Below are positions 34,129 to 43,306 of a DNA stretch of 64,000 bases, one piece after another. Source of the stretch: Arthrobacter sp. YN (GTDB taxonomy: Bacteria; Actinomycetota; Actinomycetes; Actinomycetales; Micrococcaceae); contig NZ_CP022436.1 in NCBI RefSeq assembly GCF_002224285.1, positions 2,728,001 to 2,792,000 of the forward strand, in the 5' to 3' direction. Below the pieces are notes generated by a model that saw only the letters and a list, made by a program, of their open reading frames with translations, made no database searches and had not been told where the DNA came from. The first letter of the stretch is position 1. Every line of letters starts with the position of its first letter. Position numbers and translations under genes: made by a program.

Positions 34129-35481
34129 ATGGCTGCAGCAGACGTCACCACAGGTGGGACCCACGAACCGGGTTCCACCCCCCAAGCACCACGCAAGGCG
34201 GTCATCGTGGGCGGCAACCGCATCCCCTTTGCCCGCACCGGAGGCGCGTACGTCAAGTCCTCCAACCAGGACATGCTCACCGCGGCGCTGGAAGGCTTGA
34301 TCGCTAGGTTCGGGCTGCAGGACGAACGCATTGGCGAGGTAGCGGCCGGAGCCGTGCTCAAGCATTCGAGGGATTTCAACCTCACCCGGGAAGCCGTCCT
34401 CGGCTCAGCGCTGTCACCGGAAACCCCCGCATATGATCTGCAGCAAGCATGCGCAACCGGGCTCGAAACAGTGATCGGTTTGTCCAACAAGATCAAGCTG
34501 GGGCAAATCGAGTCAGCCATTGCCGGCGGAGTGGATTCGGCATCCGACGCCCCCATTGCCGTGAGCGAGGGACTGCGTGAGATCCTGCTGGACCTCAACC
34601 GCGCCAAAACCCCTGTCCAGAAGCTTAAGATCATCGGCCGCATCCGCCCCAAGGACCTGGCCCCGGACGCACCGAACACGGGTGAGCCACGCACCGGCCT
34701 GTCCATGGGGGAGCACCAGGCACTCACCACGGCGCAGTGGAAGATCACCCGCGAGGCCCAGGATGAACTTGCCTTCAACAGCCACCGCAATCTCTCTGCA
34801 GCTTATGATCGCGGCTTCTTCGATGACCTCATCACTCCGTACCGCGGTCTCAACCGCGACTCCAATCTGCGCGCGGATACCACCTTGGAGAAACTCGGAT
34901 CACTGAAGCCGGTCTTCGGCAAGAACCTCGGCGCGGAAGCGACCATGACGGCGGGCAACTCGACACCGCTCACTGACGGCGCATCCACCGTGCTGCTCGC
35001 AACGGGTGAGTGGGCTGACGCCCACGGCCTGCCCAAGCTCGCGACGGTCCTGGACGGCGAAGCCGCGGCAGTGGACTTCGTGCACGGCAAGGACGGTCTC
35101 CTCATGGCGCCCGTTTTCGCGGTCCCGCGCCTGCTGGCCCGTCACGGTTTGACGTTCGAGGACATCGATTTCTTCGAAATCCACGAAGCATTCGCCGGCA
35201 CGGTCCTGAGCACACTCGCTGCCTGGGAGGACGAAGACTTTGGCCGTACCAGGCTTGGACTCGATGGAGCGCTCGGAAAGGTAGACCGGGCCAAGCTCAA
35301 CGTCAACGGATCATCGTTGGCTGCCGGGCACCCGTTCGCCGCTACCGGTGGCAGGATTGTGGCATCCCTTGCGAAAATGCTGCATGAGAAGGGCTCCGTG
35401 GACGGGCGTCCGGCCCGCGGCCTGATCTCCGTTTGCGCCGCAGGCGGCCAGGGCGTCGTTGCCCTTCTGGAAGCAGCATAG
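34129..35481 (+). CDS. fadA: Acetyl-CoA acetyltransferase / 3-ketoacyl-CoA thiolase
   Basis: The 450-residue thiolase has all three catalytic regions intact: nucleophile Cys in Q-Q-A-C-A-T-G-L-E, His in A-G-H-P-F-A-A-T-G-G and the second Cys in V-C-A-A-G-G-Q-G near the end. H-E-A-F-A-G is also present. It is somewhat longer than FadA and resembles the FadI / mycobacterial FadA2 type. GGAGACC precedes the ATG. It is the first gene of fadA-fabG4-maoC and probably controlled by the TetR operator upstream. Contrast with the degraded thiolase at 2795. Confidence 0.9.
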   Translation: MAAADVTTGGTHEPGSTPQAPRKAVIVGGNRIPFARTGGAYVKSSNQDMLTAALEGLIARFGLQDERIGEVAAGAVLKHSRDFNLTREAVLGSALSPETPAYDLQQACATGLETVIGLSNKIKLGQIESAIAGGVDSASDAPIAVSEGLREILLDLNRAKTPVQKLKIIGRIRPKDLAPDAPNTGEPRTGLSMGEHQALTTAQWKITREAQDELAFNSHRNLSAAYDRGFFDDLITPYRGLNRDSNLRADTTLEKLGSLKPVFGKNLGAEATMTAGNSTPLTDGASTVLLATGEWADAHGLPKLATVLDGEAAAVDFVHGKDGLLMAPVFAVPRLLARHGLTFEDIDFFEIHEAFAGTVLSTLAAWEDEDFGRTRLGLDGALGKVDRAKLNVNGSSLAAGHPFAATGGRIVASLAKMLHEKGSVDGRPARGLISVCAAGGQGVVALLEAA

Positions 35482-35491
35482 GGGGAACTCC

Positions 35492-36832
35492 ATGACGGAC
35501 AAATACACACAACTGGTGAGCCACGGACTGGGAAGGGACGTCGCCAAACGGCTCGGACTGCCGCAGCCGGTGGAGCTACGCCGCTACCAACCCGGCAGCC
35601 CGCTGGTCACCGGCCCGGTCCTGGTCAACGGAGACAGTCCAGGTGCGGATGATATTGCCACCACACTCCTCGGATGGGGGCTTGACGTCCGTCGGAACGC
35701 ATTGCCCAAGGAAAAACTGGGCGCCATCATTGTGGTCCTCGATGCTATCCAGCACCCCGAAGACCTCGCCAAGCCCGTACTGACCGCAGGCACGTCGCTC
35801 CGCGATCTTGGCACCAACGCACGGGTAGTCACTATCTCCCGGACATCCCAGTCAGCCCAAAACCCTGCCGGGGCTGCAGCGCGCCAGGGGATTGACGGGT
35901 TGGTGCGGTCCCTGGCCAAGGAACTCCGTGCAGGCTCCACCGCCAACGGCATACTGCTCGACGACGACCTCGCCACCACCAGCCCCTCGGCATTGGGCGC
36001 ACTCAGGTTCTTCCTCTCCGGGCGTTCTGCCTACGTGGACGGACAGTTCCTGACGGTCAGCTCGACGTCGGGCAGCTTGCCCAGCGACCCGGACAAACCG
36101 CTGGCCGGCAAGGTCGCAGTAGTCACCGGGGCGGCCCGGGGTATTGGTGCTGCCATTGCCCGGACGCTGCACCGCGACGGCGCCACAGTGGTTGCAGTGG
36201 ACATCCCAGCGGCCGGGGATCACCTGGCTGCCGTGGCCAACGAGGTACGGGGCACCGCTCTTCAGCTCGATATCAGTCGTGACGACGCCGGTCACCGGAT
36301 CATCGAGCACGCAGTGGAACGCCACGGCCGGCTCGACATCGTGGTCCACAACGCCGGAATCACCCGCGACAGGCTGCTGGCGAACATGGACGAAAGCCGT
36401 TGGCAGTCGGTGATCGCCGTCAACATCGCAGCCCAACTGAGCATCAACGAGGTCCTTCTGGCGTCCGAACACTTTAAGGACGCACCGCGCATCGTGTCGG
36501 TGGCTTCCACCAGTGGCATCGCAGGCAACAGGGGACAAACCAATTACGGCGCCTCCAAGGGCGGCGTGATCGGCATGGTGAGGGCCACGGCCCTGCTGAT
36601 GGAACCCTTCGATGGAACCATCAACGCAGTGGCCCCTGGGTTCATTGAAACCGAAATGACTGCCCGGATGCCCTTTGCCATCCGCGAGGCTGCCCGCAGG
36701 CTCAACTCGCTCAAGCAGGGCGGACAGCCCCGGGACGTTGCCGAGACCATTTCCTTCCTGGCCAGTGACGCCGCTGGTGGAATTTCCGGCCAGGTCCTGC
36801 GGGTCTGCGGTCAGCAATTGGTGGGAGCATGA
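35492..36832 (+). CDS. 3-ketoacyl reductase of the FabG4 (high-molecular-weight) type
   Basis: The 446-residue protein consists of an N-terminal degenerate flavodoxin-like Rossmann half (about 1-200) and a C-terminal SDR half with T-G-A-A-R-G-I-G, N-A-G-I-T-R-D, a serine in S-V-A-S-T-S-G and Y-G-A-S-K. This layout matches mycobacterial FabG4 (Rv0242c), which uses 3-ketoacyl-CoA. GGGGGAACTCC precedes the ATG and the gene starts 10 bases after fadA. It overlaps the dehydratase by four bases. Confidence 0.87.
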   Translation: MTDKYTQLVSHGLGRDVAKRLGLPQPVELRRYQPGSPLVTGPVLVNGDSPGADDIATTLLGWGLDVRRNALPKEKLGAIIVVLDAIQHPEDLAKPVLTAGTSLRDLGTNARVVTISRTSQSAQNPAGAAARQGIDGLVRSLAKELRAGSTANGILLDDDLATTSPSALGALRFFLSGRSAYVDGQFLTVSSTSGSLPSDPDKPLAGKVAVVTGAARGIGAAIARTLHRDGATVVAVDIPAAGDHLAAVANEVRGTALQLDISRDDAGHRIIEHAVERHGRLDIVVHNAGITRDRLLANMDESRWQSVIAVNIAAQLSINEVLLASEHFKDAPRIVSVASTSGIAGNRGQTNYGASKGGVIGMVRATALLMEPFDGTINAVAPGFIETEMTARMPFAIREAARRLNSLKQGGQPRDVAETISFLASDAAGGISGQVLRVCGQQLVGA

Positions 36833-37755
36833 CCAACCCCCAGCCAGTGATCCTCGGAGAGCTGCCCTCACTTTCCAAGCTCTACGTCAACGCGGCAACA
36901 ACGGCTGCCCGCCGCCGGGTGTTGGGCGCGGCAACAGGCCAGCACACCTTGCCCTCAGTCAGCCACGAAGTGAGGAACGTCAAGGCAGACGTGGGAAACC
37001 TGACCGCGTACCAACACTTGGTGGGGGAGACGGCCAGCGACACCTTGCCGGCCGGATATGTCCATGCATTGGCGTTCCCGGTGTCCTTGAGCGTCATGAA
37101 CCGGGATGATTTCCCGTTGCCGCTCCTGGGCATGATCCACCTGAAGAACCATGTGGAGCAACGGGTTCCCATTGCCTTCTCCGAGGCCTTGGACATCCGG
37201 TCCTGGGCTGAGAACATCGCGGGCCACAAAGCCGGAACCCAAGTGGATGTTGTGGCGGAGGTCCGTTCGGCTTCCAGTGACGAACTGCTCTGGCGGGGCG
37301 TCTCCACGTACTTGGCCAAGGGCATCTTCCTGCCGGGCATCGACAAACCCGGAAGCGCGAACGGAGCATCAGCACCCAGCGACTTTTCTCCTCCGAACCC
37401 CACCGCGCTGTGGCAACTCGGCTTGGACACCGGGCGAAGCTACGCAACGGTCTCCGGCGACTTCAACCCGATCCACCTCAGCGTCCTTTCTGCCAAGGCA
37501 CTGGGCTTGCGTGGGTCCATTGCCCACGGAATGTACCTTGCCTCCCGCGCGCTGGCTGACGTGGGGGCCGTCAAAGCCGACTCGTTTACTTGGGACGTTG
37601 CCTTTGAGGCTCCGGTGTTCCTCCCTGCCCGGGTCGCCGTGGATATTTCCACGGTTCATTCGGGTTCAGGGAGTTGGGAACGTTCGGATTATGCAGCGTG
37701 GAATGCCCGCAGCGGCCGGCGTCATTTCACTGGCGCTGTGGCTGCGTTGGGCTGA
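36829..37755 (+). CDS. MaoC-like (3R)-hydroxyacyl thioester dehydratase, HtdX-like
   Basis: A 308-residue double hot-dog protein. The C-terminal hot-dog carries the hydratase motif S-G-D-F-N-P-I-H, with catalytic Asp and His. The N-terminal one lacks it, as in eukaryotic-type MaoC proteins. Next to FabG4 and a thiolase it resembles HtdX of mycobacteria. Together with the divergent FadE-like enzyme the block encodes four steps of acyl-CoA chain shortening or elongation. Confidence 0.87.
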   Translation: MTNPQPVILGELPSLSKLYVNAATTAARRRVLGAATGQHTLPSVSHEVRNVKADVGNLTAYQHLVGETASDTLPAGYVHALAFPVSLSVMNRDDFPLPLLGMIHLKNHVEQRVPIAFSEALDIRSWAENIAGHKAGTQVDVVAEVRSASSDELLWRGVSTYLAKGIFLPGIDKPGSANGASAPSDFSPPNPTALWQLGLDTGRSYATVSGDFNPIHLSVLSAKALGLRGSIAHGMYLASRALADVGAVKADSFTWDVAFEAPVFLPARVAVDISTVHSGSGSWERSDYAAWNARSGRRHFTGAVAALG

Positions 37756-37782
37756 GTAAGGCCCCGTCGATAAACCGAAGAG

Positions 37783-37808
37783 CGGCGGTCACCATGAGGT
37801 GACCGCCG
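37783..37808 (+). terminator. Hairpin after the maoC-like gene
   Basis: An 11-bp perfect stem (37783-37793 with 37798-37808) around ATGA. Little T-run follows, so it may be a weak terminator. Confidence 0.6.
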
Positions 37809-37894
37809 TCGTCGTTAATCCGTATCTGCTGCCCTGGAACCGCAGGGGCGGATTATGCGGCACCAGGGCAGCACAACTAGGGACGCAAACAAAA

Positions 37895-37926
37895 CAAGGC
37901 CCGGAATCCGTGGATTCCAGGCCTTG
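37895..37926 (-). terminator. Terminator of the tRNA-Leu gene
   Basis: On the minus strand a 15-bp stem with one G-T pair and a 2-base loop is followed by TTTTGTTT. It starts 6 bases after the tRNA 3' end. Confidence 0.85.
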
Positions 37927-37932
37927 CGATTG

Positions 37933-38015
37933 TGCGCGGAGGGGGACTTGAACCCCCACCCCCTTTCGAGGACTAGCACCTCAAGCTAGCGCGTCTGCCA
38001 TTCCGCCACCCGCGC
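37933..38015 (-). tRNA. tRNA-Leu(GAG)
   Basis: On the minus strand a cloverleaf of about 83 bases can be drawn. The acceptor arm starts GCGCGGG and ends CCGCGC plus A, and the anticodon stem CTAGC/GCTAG holds the loop TTGAGGT, giving anticodon GAG (codon CTC). A long variable arm (CCTCGAAAGGGGG region) and T-arm GGGGGTTCAAGTCCCCC agree with a leucine tRNA. CCA is not encoded. Confidence 0.93.
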
Positions 38016-38283
38016 AGGTGGTGTTCGGTGGAGCCGTTTTGCACCTTCCGGTGCTTCACTTTCCTCCGAAGCAGCGAGAAAAACTCTAACACGGTTTCCG
38101 GTGGCGAAAAAATCGGCACTGGTCAGGCAAGCACGGAGGGACACCCGGAGACTTTCGGCGCCATGCATTCCTGACGGGGGCCGCGTCCGGTGAGTAGGCT
38201 GAGGGGATAGGGGACGTTCACGTTGCGGAAGCCGCAGTGCACTTCGCCGAAACCTGCAGCCCAGCCACGCAAGGAGAGTTTCC

Positions 38284-39588
38284 ATGTCTGTCATCCGCCC
38301 CGAAGATGAAGTTGTCCGGATCTGCCAGGAGCTGATCCGTATTGACTCCTCCAACTTCGGCGACGACACCGGACCGGGGGAGCGCGCGGCTGCCGAATAC
38401 ACGGCCGGCCTCATTACTGAAGTCGGGCTCGAGGCAGAGATCTTCGAGTCCGCCCCCGGCCGCGCCAACGTCGTAACCCGGATGGCGGGCGAGGACCCGT
38501 CTGCCGACGCCTTGGTGGTTCATGGACATCTGGATGTCGTTCCTGCCCTGAAGGACCAGTGGAGCGTTGATCCGTTCAGCGGCGAGTTGAAAGACGGGCT
38601 GGTGTGGGGCCGTGGCGCCGTGGATATGAAGGACATGGACGCCATGATCCTTTCGGTCATGCGCGACTTCGCCAGGACCGGCCGCAAACCCAAGCGCGAC
38701 ATCATTTTCGCGTTCTTCGCCGATGAGGAAGCCGGCGGCACCTACGGCGCCCGCTATGCGATCGAACACCGGCGCGAGCTTTTTGATGGCGCCACCGAGG
38801 CAATCTCCGAAGTGGGTGGCTTCTCCGCCACCATCGGCGGCCAGCGGACCTACCTGCTCCAGACAGCCGAGAAGGGCCTCTCCTGGCTCCGGCTGGTGGC
38901 ACATGGCCGCGCGGGCCACGGATCGCAGATCAACACCGATAATGCCGTTACCCGTTTGGCCGCCGCCGTCACCAGGATCGGCGAATACACATGGCCGGTG
39001 GAGCTGACCCCTACCACCCGCCAGTTCCTGGACGGTGTCACCGAACTGACCGGCGTCGAGTTCGATGCCGACAACCCGGACATCATCCTGAAGGAACTGG
39101 GCACAGTAGCGCGCTTTGTGGGGGCGACGCTGCAGAACACCTCCAACCCCACGCTGCTGCGTTCGGGATACAAGCACAACGTCATCCCGGAGTCGGCCGA
39201 GGCATTCGTGGACTGCCGGACGTTGCCCGGCCAGCAGGAACTGGTGTTCGAGACCATCAAGGAGCTTGCGGGCGAGGGCATCGACATCAGCTACGTCAAC
39301 AAGGATGTGTCACTGGAAGTGCCGTTTGCCGGCAACCTGGTGGATTCCATGATCGACGCCCTGCATTCCGAGGATCCCGGCGCCAAGGTGCTTCCCTACA
39401 CGCTCTCCGGCGGAACAGACAACAAGTCCTTGAGCAAGATCGGCATCACCGGGTACGGTTTCGCACCGTTGATGCTTCCTGACGAACTTGACTTCACCGG
39501 CATGTTCCACGGCGTCGATGAGCGCGTCCCGGCTGAGTCCCTCCAATTCGGCGCCCGCGTCCTGAACAGGCTGCTGAGCAACTACTAG
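38284..39588 (+). CDS. M20 family metallopeptidase (dipeptidase-like)
   Basis: A 434-residue dizinc hydrolase. The metal-site motifs are H-G-H-L-D (His82, Asp84), the bridging Asp114 in G-A-V-D-M-K, and the Glu pair 148-149 in A-D-E-E-A-G. The dimerisation domain sits in the middle. It should cleave a peptide or acyl-amino acid in the cytosol. AAGGAGAG precedes the ATG by about 6 bases. It may share a transcript with the acyl-CoA dehydrogenase 29 bases downstream. Confidence 0.9.
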   Translation: MSVIRPEDEVVRICQELIRIDSSNFGDDTGPGERAAAEYTAGLITEVGLEAEIFESAPGRANVVTRMAGEDPSADALVVHGHLDVVPALKDQWSVDPFSGELKDGLVWGRGAVDMKDMDAMILSVMRDFARTGRKPKRDIIFAFFADEEAGGTYGARYAIEHRRELFDGATEAISEVGGFSATIGGQRTYLLQTAEKGLSWLRLVAHGRAGHGSQINTDNAVTRLAAAVTRIGEYTWPVELTPTTRQFLDGVTELTGVEFDADNPDIILKELGTVARFVGATLQNTSNPTLLRSGYKHNVIPESAEAFVDCRTLPGQQELVFETIKELAGEGIDISYVNKDVSLEVPFAGNLVDSMIDALHSEDPGAKVLPYTLSGGTDNKSLSKIGITGYGFAPLMLPDELDFTGMFHGVDERVPAESLQFGARVLNRLLSNY

Positions 39589-39617
39589 ACCGTACTCAAC
39601 GAGAAAGGGGCCTGGTC

Positions 39618-40778
39618 ATGGCTCCCGAGGAAATCCTCCCCGACGCCCTGCTTGAGCGGCTGCGCGGCCGCGCTGCCGGCTACGACCAAAACAACGGGTT
39701 CTTCCATGAGGACCTGGAGGAGCTGGCCGCGGCCGGCTACTTGAAGCTTTTCGTACCGGAGTCCGACGGCGGATTCGGGCTCGGTCTTGAAGCGGTAGCT
39801 GCCTTGCAGCAACGGCTCGCCACGGCGGCCCCTGCCACAGCGCTGGCCGTCAACATGCACCTGGTGTGGACCGGCGTCGCGCAGGTCATGGCTGCCCGCG
39901 GCGACAACTCGTTGGACTTCGTCCTCAAGGAAGCGGGGCAGGGGGAAGTTTTTGCTTTCGGTATTTCCGAAGCGGGCAACGACTCCATGTTGTTCGACTC
40001 GGGCACCGTTGCCGAGCCGCTGCCCGATGGAAGTTACAAGTTCACCGGCCGGAAGATCTTCACCAGCCTTTCCCGGGGCTGGACCCGGCTGGGCACTTTC
40101 GGAAAAGACTCCGACGCCAGGGCCGGTGAGGGGGAACTGGTTTTCGGTTTTCTGCGCCGCGACGAGCCCGGACACGAAACCCTCAGCGACTGGGACACAC
40201 TGGGCATGCGGGCCAGCGCTTCAAACACCACGCTCCTGCATGGCGCGGTGGTCCCGGCTGAGCGGATCTTCCGCAAGCTCCCGGTAGGACCCAACAAGGA
40301 CCTTCTGATCTTCGCCATTTTCGCGTGCTTCGAAACGCTTCTCGCCGCGGTCTATACGGGGGTGGCCCAGCGTGCTTTCACTCTGGGAGTAGAGAACGTC
40401 AAACGCCGGGTGTCGGCCAAGCACGGTGGGCGCAGCTTCGCCCAGGACCCTGATATCCGGTGGAAGGTGGCCGACGCCGCACTGGCCATGGATGGCATTG
40501 CGCCACAAATATCCAGCGTTGCCCGGGACGTTGACAACCTGGTGGACCACGGAGCCCAGTGGTTCCCCCGTCTCGTGGGACTCAAATCCAGGGCGACGGA
40601 AAACGCGCGCTACGTGGTGGATCTAGCCATTCGGGTCACGGGAGGCTCCAGTTATTTCAGAGGCTCTGAGATGGAGCGCCTCTACCGGGACGTCCTGGCG
40701 GGAATCTTCCACCCGTCCAACGACGAATCTGCGCACAACACGGTGGCCAACGCCTGGTTGGGACCGCTGGACAATTAG
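39618..40778 (+). CDS. Acyl-CoA dehydrogenase family protein
   Basis: A 386-residue flavoprotein with the N-terminal helical domain, a beta domain containing F-G-I-S-E-A-G-N-D-S and a C-terminal helical domain with G-G-S-S-Y-F. The order matches acyl-CoA dehydrogenases, but motifs around the base are diverged, as in the DszC / flavin monooxygenase-like branch, so the reaction is uncertain. AAAGGGG lies upstream of the ATG. It follows the M20 peptidase closely. Confidence 0.82.
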   Translation: MAPEEILPDALLERLRGRAAGYDQNNGFFHEDLEELAAAGYLKLFVPESDGGFGLGLEAVAALQQRLATAAPATALAVNMHLVWTGVAQVMAARGDNSLDFVLKEAGQGEVFAFGISEAGNDSMLFDSGTVAEPLPDGSYKFTGRKIFTSLSRGWTRLGTFGKDSDARAGEGELVFGFLRRDEPGHETLSDWDTLGMRASASNTTLLHGAVVPAERIFRKLPVGPNKDLLIFAIFACFETLLAAVYTGVAQRAFTLGVENVKRRVSAKHGGRSFAQDPDIRWKVADAALAMDGIAPQISSVARDVDNLVDHGAQWFPRLVGLKSRATENARYVVDLAIRVTGGSSYFRGSEMERLYRDVLAGIFHPSNDESAHNTVANAWLGPLDN

Positions 40779-40782
40779 GAGC

Positions 40783-41016
40783 CTAGACGGTCCGCTGCAC
40801 CGAATACACTTTGCGGCGCAGCCAAAAACGGCGACCACCCCCAAGGTAGAGCACGCTGCGTTCGAGCTCCCACTTGCCGTATTCGGAATGCTCCGCGAGC
40901 CGGCGCCGGGCGTCGGGCAGAGAATCGTCAGGTCCCACCGTCAGGACGAGGTACTCGTACTGACGTGCATAGTCTCGTTGGCGCTCTACGGAGCTACCCG
41001 GAAATTGTTCTCTCAT
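40783..41016 (-). CDS. DUF5703 family small protein
   Basis: The 77-residue basic protein has Y-E-Y-L-V-L-T-V, A-E-H-S-E-Y-G-K-W-E-L and G-G-R-R-F-W-L-R-R-K, all characteristic of DUF5703. The ATG at 41016 is preceded by GGAGAGGG. The frame is open upstream but similarity starts here. The family is conserved in Actinobacteria, often near uppP and an M20 peptidase. Function unknown. Confidence 0.85.
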   Translation of the reverse strand: MREQFPGSSVERQRDYARQYEYLVLTVGPDDSLPDARRRLAEHSEYGKWELERSVLYLGGGRRFWLRRKVYSVQRTV

Positions 41017-41055
41017 CCCTCTCCATTTTCGTCCTTTTCCGGCTAACGTGAAGGC

Positions 41056-41313
41056 ATGAGCATCGATCCGCGTGTCGCGCTTCAATCATTGACCGCCGCC
41101 CTTGAAGAGCACCTGGCTGCGGCCTCCGCCCGCCGCGGTGAGGGAGACCCCACCGTCGAGGCCGCGTTCTTCGCTGTTGCCGACGCTTTCGAAGTGTATG
41201 AGGACGCACTCTACGAGGCGTATTCCGAGGTTACTCCGCTCCAGGTGTTCGATGATGAGGAAGACGAAGACGACGAGGTGCTCGACGAAGACCTCGAAAT
41301 CGTCGAGGACTAG
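41056..41313 (+). CDS. Small conserved acidic protein
   Basis: The 85-residue protein has an amphipathic helical part (about 1-55) and an extremely acidic tail of Asp and Glu (about 66-85). It is divergent from DUF5703 with about 40 bases between starts. Similar actinobacterial proteins exist without known function. The acidic tail suggests a protein or nucleic-acid-mimic interaction, which is only inference. A strong terminator follows. Confidence 0.75.
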   Translation: MSIDPRVALQSLTAALEEHLAAASARRGEGDPTVEAAFFAVADAFEVYEDALYEAYSEVTPLQVFDDEEDEDDEVLDEDLEIVED

Positions 41314-41320
41314 GCACCTC

Positions 41321-41354
41321 ACAAACCGGCCGCCATGGGGCGGCCGGTTTTTTG
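41321..41354 (+). terminator. Rho-independent terminator before the exopolysaccharide locus
   Basis: ACAAACCGGCCGCC (41321-41334) pairs with GGCGGCCGG and the T-run that follows. TTTTTT ends the hairpin. It separates the acidic-protein gene from the exopolysaccharide operon. Confidence 0.85.
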
Positions 41355-41415
41355 TGCCTTGTCGTCATGTTTGTAGCCCTTTACGCCCGGATTCACGGGG
41401 TTTTCTGCAGTCAGG

Positions 41416-41456
41416 GCACGTAGTCCCGGCACCCCCGGCTAGGTACTTGCACGTAG
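41416..41456. promoter_or_regulatory. Repeated GCACGTAG elements upstream of the exopolysaccharide operon
   Basis: GCACGTAG occurs at 41416-41423 and 41449-41456, start to start 33 bases, about three helical turns. The second lies within an imperfect palindrome TACTTGCACGTA (41444-41455, 10 of 12 symmetric). This falls 110-150 bases before the first gene and may bind a regulator of the operon. No -10/-35 pair could be assigned with confidence. Confidence 0.35.
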
Positions 41457-41565
41457 GGGTTATAGGTAATCCTGCGCAAAGTTGAGTATCGACTACTGGT
41501 GCGCCTTCGGAGCGCCGCGGCTTCACTGGGAGGTAGGCAACGGCAGGTCTGCAAAGAGGGCTGAC

Positions 41566-43248
41566 ATGGTGAGAGTTCCAGTCTTGCGATCAGGCAAGGC
41601 AGCGGCACCCCAGGGTGCGGCTCATGCCTCCGCGGGGTCAGCCTTCCGAACCGGCTCTGCCGCCGCCAACGTCAATCCGCCGGCGTCTCCCTGGATTGGC
41701 AAGCCCGCTGCTGCACAGCGGACTGAAAAGGCGGGACTGGCGGCGCTGAGGTCGGATGTCACCCTGGACCCCGTGACGCCGCCAGTCACCCACCGCCACG
41801 CACGGATCACGGCACCGCTCAAAGACCGTTTGACGTGGACGCGCTTCCTGACCACCAGCCTCCGGCTGGCTGACACTGCATTGGTTGCCGGAGCTGTCCT
41901 GGCCGGTACAGCGCTGAGCCCCGATGGAATGGGCGTATCACCCGGAAGCCCGGCACAGGCCCAGCACCTGTCCATGGGGTTGATCCTCGGAGTGGTCTGG
42001 TTGGCGGCCCTGGAGGTGTACAGGACCCGCGATCCCAAAGTCCTCGGAGTAGGCCCGGAGGAGTACAAACGGGTACTTTCTGCCAGCTTCCGTGTTTTCG
42101 GATTCCTGGGCATCGTTGCGGTGGTCTTCCGTCTGGAGGCTGTCAGTTCCTTTGTCCTTGTCTCCTTGCCGCTGGGCCTGGTGGCCCTGACCGGAAGCAG
42201 ATGGGGCTTCCGCCGATGGTTGAGCCACGAAAAGTCCAGGGGCCGCTGCCTTTCCCGCGCGATCGTTGTGGGCGAACCCCAGGACGTCAGGTACGTCATC
42301 AAACAGATCAACCGAAAGTCCGGTGCCGCCTACGACATCCTGGGCGCCTGCCTCCCAGGTGCCCGCCGCGGTACTGTCCTGGCCGTGGACCACCTGCGCG
42401 TACCGGTCCTGTCCTCCATCTACGGTGTGGCGCATACTGTCCGGCAGACCGGCGCCAACGCGGTGATCGTGGCAGGCCCGGTTCCTGGTGGAAACCAGTT
42501 CATCCAGGAACTTGGATGGCGGCTGGAGGAAAATGCCGCTGAGTTGGTTCTGGCCGCGACCTTGACCAACGTGGCAGGTCCGCGCATCCATTGGCGGCCC
42601 GTTGAGGGCCTCCCTTTGATGCACGTTGACATTCCGCACTACTCCGGCGGCAAGCACACGCTCAAGCGGTTGATGGACATCACAGTCTCTGCAGCGGCTT
42701 TGCTCGTCCTGGCCCCCGCCCTTCTCCTGCTGGCCGCGATCGTCCGGGCCGACAGCCCCGGGCCTGTCCTGTTCAAGCAGGAAAGGATCGGAAAGCGGGG
42801 CACTACCTTCCAGATGCTGAAGTTCCGTTCCATGGTGGTGGATGCCGAAGCACACCTGGAAGCCCTGAGCAGCCAGGACGAGGGCGCCGGCGTCCTGTTC
42901 AAGATCCGCGGAGATCCCCGCGTTACCCGGTGCGGCCGGTGGATGCGCAAGTACTCCCTGGACGAGCTGCCGCAGTTCTGGAATGTCCTGGTGGGAAGCA
43001 TGAGCCTTGTGGGGCCAAGGCCGCCACTGTCACGGGAAGTCAGCGGCTACGAGCGCCACACTCACCGCCGGCTGTTGATCAAACCCGGAATCACGGGGTT
43101 GTGGCAAATCAACGGACGCTCGGATCTTCCGTGGGACGAGGCAGTCCGGCTGGATCTCTACTACGTGGAGAACTGGTCAATAGCGGGGGACCTCATGATC
43201 ATGTGGCGGACCTTCCGGGCAATGATCCGGCCATCCGGCGCCTATTAG
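41566..43248 (+). CDS. Exopolysaccharide-initiating polyprenyl glycosylphosphotransferase
   Basis: The 560-residue protein has a polar N-terminus of about 90 residues, four or so membrane helices, a Rossmann-like domain, another membrane segment and a C-terminal bacterial sugar transferase domain. That domain shows F-K-Q-E-R-I-G, K-F-R-S-M, D-E-L-P-Q-F-W-N-V, V-G-P-R-P and K-P-G-I-T-G-L-W-Q. It transfers a sugar-1-phosphate from a nucleotide sugar to undecaprenyl phosphate and starts the repeat unit. ATG 41566 has AGAGGG six bases upstream. It is the first gene of the operon. Confidence 0.92.
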   Translation: MVRVPVLRSGKAAAPQGAAHASAGSAFRTGSAAANVNPPASPWIGKPAAAQRTEKAGLAALRSDVTLDPVTPPVTHRHARITAPLKDRLTWTRFLTTSLRLADTALVAGAVLAGTALSPDGMGVSPGSPAQAQHLSMGLILGVVWLAALEVYRTRDPKVLGVGPEEYKRVLSASFRVFGFLGIVAVVFRLEAVSSFVLVSLPLGLVALTGSRWGFRRWLSHEKSRGRCLSRAIVVGEPQDVRYVIKQINRKSGAAYDILGACLPGARRGTVLAVDHLRVPVLSSIYGVAHTVRQTGANAVIVAGPVPGGNQFIQELGWRLEENAAELVLAATLTNVAGPRIHWRPVEGLPLMHVDIPHYSGGKHTLKRLMDITVSAAALLVLAPALLLLAAIVRADSPGPVLFKQERIGKRGTTFQMLKFRSMVVDAEAHLEALSSQDEGAGVLFKIRGDPRVTRCGRWMRKYSLDELPQFWNVLVGSMSLVGPRPPLSREVSGYERHTHRRLLIKPGITGLWQINGRSDLPWDEAVRLDLYYVENWSIAGDLMIMWRTFRAMIRPSGAY

Positions 43249-43306
43249 TGAACGTCACGCAGTACCTGATAAGAACCGCGCTTTCAACACAGAAGTCGAG
43301 TGGGAA

